Shown here one piece after another: positions 15,173-27,701 of a DNA stretch of 64,000 nt. How positions within the stretch are numbered: position 1 is the stretch's first letter; the number at the start of each line of letters is the position of its first letter. Source of the DNA: Litorivicinus sp. (GTDB lineage: Bacteria > Pseudomonadota > Gammaproteobacteria > Pseudomonadales > Litorivicinaceae); assembly GCA_018401755.1 (NCBI GenBank), contig JAGYKJ010000006.1, positions 310,001 to 374,000 of the forward strand, read 5' to 3'. The notes below the pieces were generated by a model, which saw nothing but the letters and a program-made list of their open reading frames with translations, did not search any database and had not been told where the DNA came from. The translations under genes were made by a program, and so were the position numbers.

Positions 15173-15445
15173 TCATTCGCCGCTCTGAGGCACATAGCCT
15201 GCAGGTTTCGCATAGGTTTCATTTGCAAAGAATCGATCCATTTCCGTGACAAGCCATTGTCGTGACGTGGCGTCCATCAAATTCAGGCGATGTTCATTAA
15301 TTAGCATGGTCTGATTCGCCTGCCATTCCTTCCAAGCTTGTTCGGACACCTCATTATAAATCTCAGTGCCCTTCGACCCTGGAAGAGGCGGTTGAGCGAG
15401 ACCTGGCAATTCTTTTTGATATTTTCGACAAAACACCATCCGCAT
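15173..15445 (-). CDS. yggX: Probable Fe(2+)-trafficking protein YggX
   Basis: The 90-residue protein matches Ygg[17 protein letters not shown] with the single conserved Cys, [15 protein letters not shown], and the motif [14 protein letters not shown]. YggX protects iron-sulphur clusters and buffers labile iron. I start at ATG 15445, six bases after AAGGAG; the ORF-track start is a TTG inside the leader. The gene order mutY-yggX-tRNA-Phe is conserved in gammaproteobacteria. Confidence 0.93.
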   Translation of the reverse strand: MRMVFCRKYQKELPGLAQPPLPGSKGTEIYNEVSEQAWKEWQANQTMLINEHRLNLMDATSRQWLVTEMDRFFANETYAKPAGYVPQSGE

Positions 15446-15456
15446 ATGTTTCTCCT

Positions 15457-16475
15457 TTAGACCCAACCTAATAGTCGATTGATGGGGGCGGGTAGCCCGA
15501 TGTCATAGGTTCCCTGAGTGACCCAGATTCCGTGACTCGGTGAATTCCATTGGGGCACGCTCGCTTCAACGTAGGAAAGTTGGACGGAAAAATGGCTAAA
15601 TGCATGCGCGAGAACAGGCCCTTCAGCATAGTTAAGGTGCAGCTGGGAGATTAAGTTTAGCGATGAGTTGTTGCAATGACTCACCCGTTGGTGGGCAATA
15701 CAAGCCACCCCAAATTCCCAGGTCAGGCCTGCGGGTAACACCAGATTCGGTTATTTATATCTCTTAGCCCGAGCACAAACCATTCCACACTCGGGCGTTT
15801 CTTGACTTTTTTGGGGGTTGGGAGGTAGTCAGTGAGTCCTTGCTGATGCGCTTGGCAATCGGCATGAAAAGGACAGTCTGAACAGCGTGGATGAGTCCTT
15901 TTACAGACTGTGGCACCCAAATCCATCATCGCCTGTGTATGCGTTGCTGCGTGCTCTCCAAGCGCCGGTGTGTAATATTCGGCGAGCTCCCAGAGCACAT
16001 GTTGCTGAGACGACGTCTGTAAGTCGCCTGCAATTGCATGGAGTCTTGCGAGGACGCGGCGAACGTTGCCATCCTGAATCACCCCTCTGAGCCCCCAGCC
16101 TAGGGATCGAATTGCACCAGCCGTGGATCTTCCGATCCCTTTCAGCGTCATTAAGGAGTCTAGCGACTGCGGGATCTCGCCATCAAATAGGCTAACAATC
16201 TGCTGTGCGGCCTGATGCAGATTGCGCGCTCGGGCGTAATAGCCTAAGCCTGCCCAGTGAGCGAGTACCTGATCCTGAGGTGCTTCAGCGAGTGCTGTCA
16301 CAGATGGGAAAGATTCCATGAAGCGGAGATAGTAGGGAATCACAACAGCAACTTGGGTTTGTTGCAGCATAATCTCTGAGACCCAAGTCGCGTAGGGTCC
16401 CTGCCGTTGCCAAGGCAGATCATGACGACCCGAATCTCGATGCCAGTCGCGCAGTCGCGCGGCCATTTCTATCAA
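15457..16475 (-). pseudogene. mutY: Adenine DNA glycosylase MutY, two frameshifts
   Basis: The first 250 codons are normal MutY: the catalytic region DLPWQRQGPYATWVSEIML, helix-hairpin-helix LKGIGRSTAGAI, and the 4Fe-4S cysteines (CKRTHPRCSDCPFHADC). After NNRI the frame is lost. A second frame supplies RRPDLGIWGGLYCPP, the canonical NUDIX-like start, and a third frame supplies AHAFSHFSV and the usual end [11 protein letters not shown]. Two single-base shifts, near 15737-15757 and 15632-15655, therefore break one otherwise complete gene of about 340 codons. MutY removes A opposite 8-oxoG. Assembly error is a strong alternative to real loss. Confidence 0.85.
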
Positions 16476-16502
16476 TCACAGTGATGGATGTGCTTAGCTC
16501 GA

Positions 16503-18260
16503 TCATGGACTCGCGGTTGTACGTGTCGGTTGACTGGGTATTGTGCGTAGTGATGCGAGTGTGACCTGGTCTGCCTCCCGAATGGTGCAGTCCGACGTTT
16601 TATCCTGAATGTTCATTCGACAGTTGACCACAGTCGAGATGTCCTCTGATACCACGAAAAATGGGCAACGACTCAATGATGCTCCTGACTTGACCGCGGT
16701 GTTTAGGGATGTTTGCAGCGCGCCTGAGACGAGGCTTGATCGTCCAGAGCCGGTGACATTCAGTCCTCCGATGACGCCATCGAGAATATCGAACTGTGCA
16801 ACTCCTTGCTCCACGTTCAGACGGATATTCAGAGCGTCTTGAAACCGTATCGTCGGCGTCAGTGGTTGCCTCAGCGCGTCACACCATGCGAGTGATGGAT
16901 CAAAGGGCTTTAGAGAGGCTGATGTCAGGTTCCCGCGAATCGACCCAGTCAGCATGTTAGAGATCGGCTGATTCAACCCCGTAGACCACTCAACATCAAA
17001 CTGCAGGCTCAACTGACCAGCGAGATCGCTTCCCAATGGCATGGAGGCGAGTGATCCATTGGCATAGGTCCCAACCCACGACATCGACCCAGTTGCTGGT
17101 ACCCACGTTCCGCTGGCTTCTAATTCGCCAAAATAGAGTGCTGCGTTGAGTTGCCCAATGGTGATCTGATCCACATCAACTCCAACCGTTATCTTTACAT
17201 GATCGACTTGTTGATTCCCTAATCGAAATTGTTTTACGCGGACCGCGTAGTTACCTGATGGAAGCAACAGGCCGCGATCATTCTGCGAGTGGTTGGTCGC
17301 ATCGTCAGTTTGTGGAGCCACTGGCCAGGCTAACGTATCGAGATCCAGTGATACGTTCCAATACCCTCGATCAAACAGCCAGGTTGCTTGCGCGGTGAAG
17401 CGCCCATCATCAAGCTGTCCCTCAATCGGTTCAAAGCGCACTCCGTCCCCATCAATTTGATAGGCCCCCTGTACCGAGAATTGCCTGAATGATTGCTGCG
17501 AGGGATCGGTTGGTAGGTCCACGCCGGCAATGCTGAGCCATTGCCTGAGATGAACCACTGGAATCTCGGCCCATCCCTCGCCAGCCACATCTCCATTGCT
17601 GGCAAGTGTGATGTAGCCATCGATCGTGAGCTCCGCTTGACGGCTCTGGAGGCGGATATCGGTCAGCGTGAGGCTTTGCTCGTTAAGCCCGGATCGAACT
17701 TGCGCCTGTCCATTGATCGGAAACCGCAACTGCTTTGTTTCAGCAATTGCATTGACGGTGAGGGTACTCGGTTCATTCGATGCCAGTCGTGCGAGGTGCA
17801 GATTAGCGCGAGATAGCAGCAGATTACCGGGTAGCCCATCGATCTGACCGTCTTCGATTGTCAGTGCTTTCAAAAGTACTGAGGTCTTGATTTGGGGAGT
17901 CGATCCCTCTGAGCTTGCCCGACGGATCTGAATCGTTGGGCGAACGAGGCCGAGTTGATCAATCACCAACCGACCCTGCAGTAACGGCCACAAGGCCAAC
18001 TGAATGTGTCCGGAATCAGCGTTGAGTGATCCAGATTCAGTGCGGGCAGCGACTTGCCCGAATTCAAATTGGATCGAAGAACCGAGTTGCCAACGAATGT
18101 CATCGGCAAGCTCAAGGCGGATATCGGCACCCTCAAATATCCCGATTAACAGGGGCTTCAGACGATTTGGAGACATCCATTGGGTGGCATAGAGCACCCC
18201 AATGACTCCTGTAAGAGTCACAAGTAAGACGGCGATTGCACTGTATTTCAGAGTCCGCAT
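16503..18260 (-). CDS. AsmA-family inner-membrane protein
   Basis: This 585-residue protein has one N-terminal membrane anchor (LKYSAIAVLLVTLTGVIGVL) and a long beta-rich periplasmic body with AsmA-like features, including a C-terminal FDILDGVIGGLNVTGSGRSS typical of the AsmA domain. The family is built like bridge-type lipid carriers and influences outer-membrane lipid balance. I start at ATG 18260, not the ORF-track start, which overlaps the hisB promoter region. It lies between mutY and the divergent his operon, as in Pseudomonas. Confidence 0.8.
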   Translation of the reverse strand: MRTLKYSAIAVLLVTLTGVIGVLYATQWMSPNRLKPLLIGIFEGADIRLELADDIRWQLGSSIQFEFGQVAARTESGSLNADSGHIQLALWPLLQGRLVIDQLGLVRPTIQIRRASSEGSTPQIKTSVLLKALTIEDGQIDGLPGNLLLSRANLHLARLASNEPSTLTVNAIAETKQLRFPINGQAQVRSGLNEQSLTLTDIRLQSRQAELTIDGYITLASNGDVAGEGWAEIPVVHLRQWLSIAGVDLPTDPSQQSFRQFSVQGAYQIDGDGVRFEPIEGQLDDGRFTAQATWLFDRGYWNVSLDLDTLAWPVAPQTDDATNHSQNDRGLLLPSGNYAVRVKQFRLGNQQVDHVKITVGVDVDQITIGQLNAALYFGELEASGTWVPATGSMSWVGTYANGSLASMPLGSDLAGQLSLQFDVEWSTGLNQPISNMLTGSIRGNLTSASLKPFDPSLAWCDALRQPLTPTIRFQDALNIRLNVEQGVAQFDILDGVIGGLNVTGSGRSSLVSGALQTSLNTAVKSGASLSRCPFFVVSEDISTVVNCRMNIQDKTSDCTIREADQVTLASLRTIPSQPTRTTASP

Positions 18261-18331
18261 AAGACCTTCAGTCGTCAGCTTTTGCCAGCATCGGTATACT
18301 ACGGCGTTTCGGGTCAGTTGAGGTACCAACC

Positions 18332-18925
18332 ATGGCAGATCGCATCGCACAGGTCGAGCGTAATACGCTTGAGACGCAAATACACATTGCGGTCAATTTA
18401 GATGGCACAGGGCAAGCCTCCCTGGAGACAGGCATCCCATTTTTTGAGCACATGCTTGATCAAGTGGCGCGTCATGGATTGATTGATTTGCGCATTCAAG
18501 CCACGGGTGATTTGCATATTGATGATCATCACACGGTAGAGGATGTCGGCATTACCCTGGGTCAGGCCGTTGCTGCAGCAGTCGGTGATAAAAAGGGAAT
18601 GACGCGCTATGGGCATGCCTATGTGCCCCTGGATGAGGCGATGAGTCGGGTGGTGATTGATTTTTCAGGGCGACCCGGCTTGTTTTATACCGTGCCCTTT
18701 ACACGGTCGGCTGTCGGTGGATTTGATGTCGATTTGTTTCGTGAGTTTTTCCAGGGATTTGTGAATCATGCCCAGGTCACACTGCATGTGGATAATCTCA
18801 AAGGCGATAACAGTCACCATCAGATTGAGACGGTATTTAAAGCCTTTGGTCGGGCATTGCGTATGGCGCTGACACTAGATCCTCGGATGGGCGATAACAT
18901 TCCATCGACCAAAGGTTCGTTGTAA
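18332..18925 (+). CDS. hisB: Imidazoleglycerol-phosphate dehydratase
   Basis: HisB converts imidazole glycerol phosphate to imidazole acetol phosphate. The 197-residue protein is the monofunctional form (no phosphatase domain), with the duplicated metal motifs [11 protein letters not shown] and [13 protein letters not shown]. It leads hisB-hisH-hisA-hisF, which lack hisG/D/C here; hisI and hisE lie separately at 45.6-46.4 kb. Confidence 0.97.
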   Translation: MADRIAQVERNTLETQIHIAVNLDGTGQASLETGIPFFEHMLDQVARHGLIDLRIQATGDLHIDDHHTVEDVGITLGQAVAAAVGDKKGMTRYGHAYVPLDEAMSRVVIDFSGRPGLFYTVPFTRSAVGGFDVDLFREFFQGFVNHAQVTLHVDNLKGDNSHHQIETVFKAFGRALRMALTLDPRMGDNIPSTKGSL

Positions 18926-19570
18926 ATGCGACAGACCGTTGCCGTGATTGATTACGGCATGGGTAATCTGCATTCCGTTGCGAAGGCACTTGAGCATGTC
19001 GCAGATGGTGCGCGTGTTTGCGTGACCTCTCACGTCTCTGATATTCGACAAGCAGACCGCGTGGTATTGCCAGGAGTTGGTGCGATCGGAGATTGCATGG
19101 CGGGCCTGGTCGAGCGTGGGTTAGATGCAGTTGTTCGAGAGCTTATTGGGACCGTTCCTCTAATGGGGGTTTGCGTGGGGATGCAGATCCTGACGACCTT
19201 CGGTGAAGAAAATCAGGGAGTGCATGCCTTGGGTGTGTTTCCTGGTGCCATTACGCGTTTCCCTAACGATGATGTTGATGGTCAGGGTCAACGGCTTAAG
19301 ATACCGCACATGGGGTGGAATCAGGTGTGGCAGCGTCCTCATCCGATGTGGTCAGACATTGCAGATGGTGCGCGTTTTTATTTTGTTCACTCATATCGGC
19401 TTCAAGACACCGCGCGTTCTGATGTCGTGGGAGTGTGTGAATACGGCGGTCCTTTTGCTGCTGCGATTGCCTGCCCTGGCGTATTTGCGGTGCAGTTTCA
19501 TCCTGAAAAGTCCCAGCATGCTGGGCTTCAACTCTATGCAAACTTTTTAACTTGGGATGGCGGATGCTGA
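18926..19570 (+). CDS. hisH: Imidazole glycerol phosphate synthase, glutaminase subunit
   Basis: HisH releases ammonia from glutamine for HisF. The 214-residue class I amidotransferase has the nucleophile loop GVCVGMQ and a C-terminal FHPEKSQ His-Glu pair; the oxyanion-strand start is [11 protein letters not shown]. It begins immediately after the hisB stop and its 3' end overlaps the hisA start by seven bases. Confidence 0.97.
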   Translation: MRQTVAVIDYGMGNLHSVAKALEHVADGARVCVTSHVSDIRQADRVVLPGVGAIGDCMAGLVERGLDAVVRELIGTVPLMGVCVGMQILTTFGEENQGVHALGVFPGAITRFPNDDVDGQGQRLKIPHMGWNQVWQRPHPMWSDIADGARFYFVHSYRLQDTARSDVVGVCEYGGPFAAAIACPGVFAVQFHPEKSQHAGLQLYANFLTWDGGC

Positions 19571-20298
19571 TTATTCCTGCAATTGATTTAAAACAAGGCC
19601 AGTGTGTTCGTCTCCGTCAAGGCCGCATGGAGGATGCGACGGTATTTTCGGATGATCCTGCCGCCATGGCTCGACGCTGGATGGATGCGGGATGTCGCCG
19701 GCTGCATGTCGTGGACTTGGATGGCGCGTTTGCCGGCCGACCCGAAAATAAGGCTGCTGTTCGAGCGATGGTTCAGGCCTGCCCAGGCCTTCCAATTCAA
19801 CTTGGGGGAGGCGTGCGAACCTTGGAGACCATCGAGGCCTATCTCGACTTGGGGTTGCAGTGGGTCATTATTGGGACTCAAGCGGTGAAGGAGCCGTCCT
19901 TTGTAAAAGCTGCATGTCAGACGTTTCCTGGGCACGTTATCGTGGGTGTCGATGCGCATGATGGGTGGGTTGCGACAGAGGGTTGGGCCGAGGCAAGCAC
20001 TGTCTCCGCAGTTGAGGTCGTCAAGCAGTTTGCAGGTGATGGGGTGTCGTCTGTGGTGTACACCGATATTGGTCGTGATGGGATGCTATCCGGGGTCAAT
20101 GTCGAGGCAACAGCGCAATTGGCTCGCGATACTGGATGCCCAGTGATTGCATCAGGGGGATTAAGGGACCTTGATGACATTCGGGCACTCCTTGCTGTTT
20201 CTGATCAAGGCATTCTTGGCGCAATTACCGGTCGTGCGATCTATGAAGGAACGCTGGATTTGTCGGACGCCCTTCAGCTCGCTGAGGAATCTCTTTAA
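19564..20298 (+). CDS. hisA: ProFAR isomerase
   Basis: HisA opens the ribose ring of ProFAR by an Amadori rearrangement. The 244-residue (beta-alpha)8 barrel begins [17 protein letters not shown] and contains the phosphate-binding [10 protein letters not shown] and [10 protein letters not shown] loops, with catalytic Asp residues in AIDLK and YTDIGRDG. I use the ATG overlapping the hisH stop rather than the start four codons earlier. It overlaps hisF by one base. Confidence 0.97.
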   Translation: MLIIPAIDLKQGQCVRLRQGRMEDATVFSDDPAAMARRWMDAGCRRLHVVDLDGAFAGRPENKAAVRAMVQACPGLPIQLGGGVRTLETIEAYLDLGLQWVIIGTQAVKEPSFVKAACQTFPGHVIVGVDAHDGWVATEGWAEASTVSAVEVVKQFAGDGVSSVVYTDIGRDGMLSGVNVEATAQLARDTGCPVIASGGLRDLDDIRALLAVSDQGILGAITGRAIYEGTLDLSDALQLAEESL

Positions 20299-21065
20299 TG
20301 GGTTTGGCGAAACGAATTATTCCCTGTTTAGACGTCGATTGTGGCCGCGTTGTAAAGGGGGTCCAGTTTGAAGAGATTCGAGATGCGGGGGATCCTGTCG
20401 AGGTCAGTCGTCGCTACGATGCGGAAGGCGCAGACGAAATTACCTTTCTAGATATCACGGCAAGTCACGAGAATCGGGAGACGACCTATGACACTGTCTC
20501 CCGAATGGCCAGTGAGGTGTTTATTCCACTCACAGTGGGTGGGGGTGTTCGGACCCTTGACAATATTCGGGACCTCTTACTTGCCGGTGCCGATAAAGTG
20601 TCGATTAATACCGCAGCAGTGTTCCATCCTGAATTCGTCAAAGCGGCGTCAGATCGATTTGGCTCTCAGTGCATCGTGGTCGCGATTGATGCCAAACAAG
20701 TTGCAGAGAATCGTTGGGAAATCTTTACCCATGGAGGGCGCAAGCCGACTGGCATCGATGCGGTTGAATGGGCGGTTCGCATGGTCGAGTTTGGAGCAGG
20801 AGAGATCTTACTGACATCCATGGATCGCGATGGTACTCGTGATGGGTTTGATTTGGGGGTGACGCGAGCTGTCGCGGATGCGGTCTCCGTGCCAGTGATT
20901 GCCTCGGGTGGCGTTGGGCAGTTGGATCATCTCGTTGATGGCGTTTTACAGGGACATGCAGACGCAGTACTCGCGGCCAGTATCTTCCACTTCCGCCAGT
21001 TTTCCATTGCGGAAGCAAAGGCGCATATGTCCGCCGCTGGAATCGAAATGCGCCTCTCGCATTAG
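20298..21065 (+). CDS. hisF: Imidazole glycerol phosphate synthase, cyclase subunit
   Basis: HisF uses ammonia from HisH to form imidazole glycerol phosphate and AICAR. The 255-residue barrel starts [19 protein letters not shown] and has the catalytic Asp in CLDV and the phosphate loops [11 protein letters not shown] and [10 protein letters not shown]. It ends the his operon; its stop overlaps by four bases the convergent mnhG stop, leaving no room for a separate terminator. Confidence 0.97.
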   Translation: MGLAKRIIPCLDVDCGRVVKGVQFEEIRDAGDPVEVSRRYDAEGADEITFLDITASHENRETTYDTVSRMASEVFIPLTVGGGVRTLDNIRDLLLAGADKVSINTAAVFHPEFVKAASDRFGSQCIVVAIDAKQVAENRWEIFTHGGRKPTGIDAVEWAVRMVEFGAGEILLTSMDRDGTRDGFDLGVTRAVADAVSVPVIASGGVGQLDHLVDGVLQGHADAVLAASIFHFRQFSIAEAKAHMSAAGIEMRLSH

Positions 21066-21367
21066 GGATCGAGCGACGTATTGATATAGGTCTTCTGCGC
21101 CGCGTTCGCGGCACGCCCGATCAGATGTGCCGCGATGGGTGCGGTTAACATCAAAAAGAAAATTCCAATCAGTGCTTTAATTGTGACCGACGTAGTTGCG
21201 AAGTACAGGGCGGCCGCTAACAGCGTCAGTGAGGATCCGAGTGTCCCAGCCTTGGTGGACGCATGCATCCGAATGAACACATCGGGTAACCGAATCAAGC
21301 CTGCTGCTGCAATCAATGTGAAGAAGCCCCCCATCAGAGCGACGATCCCAATCGCGTAATCCATCAT
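21062..21367 (-). CDS. mnhG: Na+/H+ antiporter subunit G
   Basis: MnhG/MrpG is a small membrane subunit of the multi-subunit sodium-proton antiporter. The 101-residue protein has three hydrophobic helices and the family motif [22 protein letters not shown]. It is the last gene of mnhABCDEFG and overlaps mnhF by ATGA. Its 3' end runs four bases into hisF. Confidence 0.93.
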   Translation of the reverse strand: MMDYAIGIVALMGGFFTLIAAAGLIRLPDVFIRMHASTKAGTLGSSLTLLAAALYFATTSVTIKALIGIFFLMLTAPIAAHLIGRAANAAQKTYINTSLDP

Positions 21368-21669
21368 TTTGAAGACTCCTGTCGGTTGAGACGGTTTAAA
21401 AAGGTCTCAGAGAAGCGAGCCATAGCAACGGTCGCGAGGAAGCCCACCAGGGCCAAGACAATGACGATATCCAAAAACACCACATCTTCGCGGCTTACGG
21501 CAAAGAGCGCACAAAACGCAGTAATGGAGACTGTCATCATATCCAGGGCGACAATGCGGTCTGCCAGTGAGGGACCCATTGCGAGCCGTCCAAATGCCAG
21601 CATGATTGATAAGATGACAAGGATTTGAGACGCATCGATGGCGAAGCTTAAAAATGCTGGTCCAGTCAT
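21364..21669 (-). CDS. mnhF: Na+/H+ antiporter subunit F
   Basis: The 101-residue protein has three membrane helices and the conserved GPSLADRIVALDMM segment of MnhF/MrpF. It overlaps both neighbours by four bases, as all members of this operon do. It is part of the antiporter membrane complex that exports sodium. Confidence 0.93.
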   Translation of the reverse strand: MTGPAFLSFAIDASQILVILSIMLAFGRLAMGPSLADRIVALDMMTVSITAFCALFAVSREDVVFLDIVIVLALVGFLATVAMARFSETFLNRLNRQESSK

Positions 21670-22141
21670 GATTCAAAGACCCTCTTTACGCGCATTTCCA
21701 TTCCATTTTTCAGCTCTCGAACGAGCTGTTCAGGATCGGGTGCAAACATGGCATGGATGATGAGTCGGTTTCGGCGGCGGTCCACATCGAGACACAGCGT
21801 GCCCGGTGTGAGCGAAATCAGGTTTGCAACAAGGAATATTTCCAAGTCACTGGTGACATCAAGTGGCATTTCGATGATGGCCGGTTGGCTCAAATGGGTC
21901 GGTGTGAGGACATCCCAGGCCACTTGAATGCTGGATAAGATTAATTCGTAGAGGAAGAATGCGATCAAATGGACCACTCGGAATAGTCGCCCAAAATAGG
22001 TGGTTTGGGTATCGAACATTGGTTTCGCAATCCATAAAACTGCAAAACCAATCAAGAAGCCGCTGGCTAACGAGACCATGGATTGGTCACCAATCAATAA
22101 AAACCACACCAGGGTCAGAACGAGATGCATGATGAAAAGAC

Positions 22142-22145
<4 letters not shown>
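21666..22145 (-). CDS. mnhE: Na+/H+ antiporter subunit E
   Basis: The 159-residue MnhE/MrpE protein has two N-terminal helices (LVLTLVWFLLIG and LASGFLIGFAVLWI), a third at HLIAFFLYELILSSI, and the C-terminal cytoplasmic domain with ISLTPGTLCLDVD. The subunit is needed for assembly of the full complex. Start and stop overlap the neighbouring genes. Confidence 0.93.
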
Positions 22146-23622
<1,477 letters not shown>

Positions 23623-23626
<4 letters not shown>

Positions 23627-23991
23627 GAATGAGTCTCTTTACGAGGCCGAAGGCCAGGAAGGGCTGAATTGGCATTGAGATGTCCCAGCCGTCGAAATGC
23701 GCGAATCGCGAGAAACAGCGTGAAGGCGAATAATCCAAGACCGATCACAATCGCTGTCAGGACCAAGGCTTGGGGCAGTGCGTTGGCAACTTCGACAAGT
23801 GGTGCATCTGCTCCCTTGGGAATTAATGGGGACTGTCCAAGTGTCAGGCGACCTGCGACAAACACAGACAGGGTGGCTGCGTTTGAGATCATCACCAAAC
23901 CCAGCAGAAAACGAAGAAAGTGTCCCGACAGCATCTGATATAAGGCCGCAGCGAATAGCAGCCCAATTAATCCGGATAACAGCGCCTCCAT
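23623..23991 (-). CDS. mnhC: Na+/H+ antiporter subunit C
   Basis: The NuoK-like small subunit of 122 residues has three helices and the segment FLLGLVMISNAATLSVFV. The loop before LPQALVLTAIVIGLG matches MnhC. The charged C-terminal tail (RPRKETHS) is cytoplasmic. It begins one base inside the mnhB stop. Confidence 0.93.
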
Positions 23992-24410
23992 TATAGATGC
24001 CTCTCCATTTCCAGAACCAACGCGATGATGGCGCCTAAAACAGTGAGATAAACGCCGATATCAAACAGGAGGACCGAGGAAATGGGCCAACCCTTGTCTG
24101 TTTCGGTCGCACCCAGGAAGAGCCATTGACCCGCGAAGAGGCCCTCTTGCACGAGTGGACCGAGCAACCCCGAGCACAGTGCAATGGTGAGTCCAGTGAC
24201 CGCTAAGTGTTCTGGGTTAACCCGTAGCACCCGGCGAGTCGCTGCAATATTTTCGCTTAACGCATAAACAATGAATGCGACTGCTCCGATCAGCCCCCCA
24301 ATAAACCCGCCGCCGGGTTCATTGTGGCCACGCAGAAGCATGAAGATGGAAAAGACAAGCAGGATTCCAAACAGAAGGTTTGCGCCAACTTTGTAGATGA
24401 GTGAATTCAT
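23991..24410 (-). CDS. mnhB: Na+/H+ antiporter subunit B
   Basis: The 139-residue four-helix subunit has the MnhB signature [15 protein letters not shown]. It is separate from mnhA here, as in seven-gene (group 1) Mrp operons, and it overlaps mnhA by four bases. With the other subunits it forms the antiporter that keeps sodium out and supports pH balance. Confidence 0.94.
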   Translation of the reverse strand: MNSLIYKVGANLLFGILLVFSIFMLLRGHNEPGGGFIGGLIGAVAFIVYALSENIAATRRVLRVNPEHLAVTGLTIALCSGLLGPLVQEGLFAGQWLFLGATETDKGWPISSVLLFDIGVYLTVLGAIIALVLEMERHL

Positions 24411-26644
24411 CGTTTTCGCATCCTCATATCCTTCAGTAACGCGATCGCGCCAATTGCTGCTGTGAGAACGACTGCGATTTCGCCAAAGGTATCGAGAGCT
24501 CGGAAGTCCACTAAAATCACGTTCACAATGTTGCGACCATAAGCCTCAGTCCAGCTGGCTTGTTCGAAAAATGACGTGAGAGTTCGATCCAACGGTTGGG
24601 TTGTAATCCCCCAGAGTGTCCCGCTAATGACGAAGCCAGTGGCCAATGCCAGTGTCGCATGACCCCACCGAATACCGGTCTGTTTGGGGAGTGTAGGCAG
24701 ATTCAACAATGCGACCGCGATCAAGACCACCAGTAGGGTTTCGACGAGAAGTTGGGTAATCGCGACATCAGGTGCTCCAAAAAGAATGAAGATCAAAGCA
24801 ACCCCAATTCCAACAACCCCTAAGCCCGTGATTGCCGCGATTCGCGATTGAGCAATCAGCGAGAACATGGTTCCAGCCAGGATCAGAATGACAATGAGCC
24901 AGAGTTTCAAAGGGGCAGGCCCCCATTCCCAATGTGGCCACGCAGGTGCATTCCAAGCAATCAGAAGTGCCAAACCGGTTAAGGTTCCTAGGACCCAACT
25001 GAGATCTCGGCTTAGCCGGTTGGTCTGAATCATGTCCGTCAGTGACTCTGCAAATCGAACAAAGGTGGCCAGAAAGTGATCCCAGCCACGATCGAAGGAG
25101 ACCATTGGAAGTCGATGTAATCGACGGTAGAGACGGGCATGGAAGCGTCCGATCAGTAAACCGAGCGAGAGCGTCACCAAACTGAGTCCAAGGGCTGGAT
25201 TGATCCCATGCCAAAGTCCAAGGGGAATGATCTCGGATGCGGCGGTGTCACCCCAGGTTGCGAGAAGGGTCCGCATGGCTTGATCCAGCGCTTTTGGAGC
25301 CATGGCGAGCCAGAGCCCAAGTAGCGCCATCAAGATGGGTCCGCCGGTTTCAAAGAATGCAAATTTGGTCCGGACAGCGGTCGGTGATGGTCTTAGAATA
25401 CGCACGCTCATTGAGAATGCGAGTGCAACCATCATGGCATTTGCAAGCAACAAGGCACATAGGACCCAGATCGAGGTGCCTGATGTTTGGAGCAGGCTGT
25501 CATACAGCATCTCCTTGCTGATAAAGCCCAGTGCAGGTGGTAGTCCCGCCAGTGAGAGAGCAGCGGCAAGCCATGCAAATGCAAAGAGACGGTCTCGTTG
25601 CCACAATCCAAATAGGGTTGAGAAGCGTTTGGCGCCGAGCGTGTGGTCGATGGCGCCAACACTTAAAAAGAGAGTCGCTTTATACAACGCATGCGCTACC
25701 AAGAAGATCGAGGCGGCAGCGACCGCAGCTGTTCCAGGCTGACTCAATAGGGCTGTTAATGTTCCGAGCGCCATCAGCGTTGTGTAAGCAAGTGTTTGCT
25801 TCAAATCACGCTGTTTCAGGGCAAGTACACCGCCAAGGACAGCGGTGATTGAACCGGTGATGGCCAGTAATGGCATCCAAAGCGCGGCCTCTGACAGCAC
25901 TGGATGGAGGCGCGCTAGCAGGTAAATTCCAGCTTTGACCATGGTGGCTGAGTGCAGGAAGGCGCTCACCGGGGTCGGTGCTTCCATGGCATTGGGTAGC
26001 CAGAAGTGGAATGGGAATTGCGCCGATTTGGTGAGTGCACCCAAACCTATCAAGACAATCACCGCTGTGATCAGGGGATGCTCGTGGATCACGAGATCAC
26101 CGCTGAGGATCTCGGATAGTGCAAAGGATCCCGTGATCTGTGCGAGCAAGATGACTCCTGCTAGTAAACACAGTCCTCCAGCACCCGTGACCAACAAACC
26201 CTGTAAGGCTGCTCGACGTGAGCGCGCAGCGGCGTGGTTAAACCCGATCAATAGATATGATGTGAAGCTTGTGAGTTCCCAAAAGATAAATAGGGTTAAT
26301 AAATTGTCAGCGGTGACGACCCCGAGCATGGCCAGCATGAAGAGGTGCAAATAGAGGAAGAATCGATGCCGGTGTGGATGCCCTGCCAAATAGTGTCCTG
26401 AGAACGCGAAGATGAGGGCTCCGATACCAGTAATCAGCAGGATGAATAAACGACTTAATCCGTCAATATAAAATGAGAATGCAATGTTGAGGGCACCTAA
26501 CCAGTCGACCGACCAAGTGACTGGCGTGTCGAGGGGAATGAGGTGATAGATCGCGAGGACGAATAAGCCCAAAGACCACAGCATCGATCCCAGATGGATG
26601 TATTGATCAATCGGTTGGGTTGCTTGAAGAGTCACTTTGGCCAT
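24407..26644 (-). CDS. mnhA: Na+/H+ antiporter subunit A
   Basis: This is the largest antiporter subunit: an NuoL-like core ([55 protein letters not shown]) plus a C-terminal MrpA extension with [21 protein letters not shown] start at ATG 26644, which overlaps the stop of the stress-protein gene; the ORF-track start lies inside that gene. The N-terminus enters the core after about 20 polar residues, so the usual first hydrophobic helix seems shortened or absent. Confidence 0.93.
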   Translation of the reverse strand: MAKVTLQATQPIDQYIHLGSMLWSLGLFVLAIYHLIPLDTPVTWSVDWLGALNIAFSFYIDGLSRLFILLITGIGALIFAFSGHYLAGHPHRHRFFLYLHLFMLAMLGVVTADNLLTLFIFWELTSFTSYLLIGFNHAAARSRRAALQGLLVTGAGGLCLLAGVILLAQITGSFALSEILSGDLVIHEHPLITAVIVLIGLGALTKSAQFPFHFWLPNAMEAPTPVSAFLHSATMVKAGIYLLARLHPVLSEAALWMPLLAITGSITAVLGGVLALKQRDLKQTLAYTTLMALGTLTALLSQPGTAAVAAASIFLVAHALYKATLFLSVGAIDHTLGAKRFSTLFGLWQRDRLFAFAWLAAALSLAGLPPALGFISKEMLYDSLLQTSGTSIWVLCALLLANAMMVALAFSMSVRILRPSPTAVRTKFAFFETGGPILMALLGLWLAMAPKALDQAMRTLLATWGDTAASEIIPLGLWHGINPALGLSLVTLSLGLLIGRFHARLYRRLHRLPMVSFDRGWDHFLATFVRFAESLTDMIQTNRLSRDLSWVLGTLTGLALLIAWNAPAWPHWEWGPAPLKLWLIVILILAGTMFSLIAQSRIAAITGLGVVGIGVALIFILFGAPDVAITQLLVETLLVVLIAVALLNLPTLPKQTGIRWGHATLALATGFVISGTLWGITTQPLDRTLTSFFEQASWTEAYGRNIVNVILVDFRALDTFGEIAVVLTAAIGAIALLKDMRMRKR

Positions 26645-27594
26645 TAATGCGTGATCTCGTCGGTGGGCAACTGCGGTGGGCGGACCACGAGTAACGAGCA
26701 ATCAAGCGATTTGAGAACAACTTCCGCCGTGTTGCCAATCAGTAAGTTTGTAAACCCGGTGCGTCCTTCCATGCCCATGATGAGTGTATCGACTCCCTTG
26801 GTTTTTGCGTATCTGGGGATGGCATCTTCGGGTAAGCCTGATTCAAGCACGCTATGTATGTCGATTTTGGGATGCGCATATTGCTCAACGAGTCGATTGA
26901 GCTGGCGGTGGGCCTGATGTTTGGTTGGTTGAACGGCGGCATCGACTTCGACCTTCGGCTGCTTGATAAAGCTGTGACCTAGGGCCGATTCTTCAGGCTG
27001 CCACCATGGGTGTAATACATCGAGAATTGCGCTATCGAGTTCTGCTAGGGAGGTGGACATTCCTAGGACTTGATTATTCATGGCCTCGGATTTGTGGTCA
27101 TCAATATCAAGATCAACCACTGCAAGAAGCCGTTGCACACGTCCGGTTTGATTTGGATGGAGTAACCACAGAGTGACAGGACACTGTCGCAACAACTGAA
27201 GATCGGTAGATGGCCAAAGACCCCCAAGATGGGCGTGATCCATTGTCTTGATGCACAGATCGTGCTTACCAATCTGTATTTGTTGCTGGATTTCCTGCAT
27301 TTCTGGACCGTGGCCAATGACGGCGCGCGCATTGATCCCATGGTCAATCAGGTTCTGGGTGATGACATCGAGTTGATCCTGGCATGAGCTATTGGCGTAG
27401 CCTTGGGCTGACTCATCGTGCGAGGAGTGCAGAGAGATCGTAAGACCTCGTGTTTGAGTCCCAGAGAGTGGATCAATGCCGAATACTGTCACAAATGCTC
27501 CAGTGTGTTCTGCAAGCCAGCGCACACGTGAAACAGCTCGTTCTGAGGAGCGATTAAAGTGTACGAAAAACAAAATGTTTTGAAAGCGTTGCAT
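26644..27594 (-). CDS. Tandem universal stress protein
   Basis: The 316-residue protein has two UspA domains. The second ends with the ATP-binding pattern MGMEGRTGFTNLLIGN; the first begins FQNILFFVHFNRSSERAV. I use the ATG at 27594, at the start of the first domain; the ORF-track extension reaches into the divergent regulator. It precedes and overlaps mnhA, so stress protein and antiporter are co-expressed. Confidence 0.85.
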   Translation of the reverse strand: MQRFQNILFFVHFNRSSERAVSRVRWLAEHTGAFVTVFGIDPLSGTQTRGLTISLHSSHDESAQGYANSSCQDQLDVITQNLIDHGINARAVIGHGPEMQEIQQQIQIGKHDLCIKTMDHAHLGGLWPSTDLQLLRQCPVTLWLLHPNQTGRVQRLLAVVDLDIDDHKSEAMNNQVLGMSTSLAELDSAILDVLHPWWQPEESALGHSFIKQPKVEVDAAVQPTKHQAHRQLNRLVEQYAHPKIDIHSVLESGLPEDAIPRYAKTKGVDTLIMGMEGRTGFTNLLIGNTAEVVLKSLDCSLLVVRPPQLPTDEITH

Positions 27595-27701
27595 CCATTT
27601 CTTTGTGATTGTTGTTGGTTGCTCATCCTGTATGCCAGCTCCAGAAGCTTCCAATTGAAAATCTAACGTGTTGTCATTGAAATTACCAATCAGGAGAGTG
27701 T

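Noticed and set aside
15457-15741. Independent 94-residue protein
   Set aside because: It is the C-terminal frame of mutY, ending in the usual LPAPINRLL.
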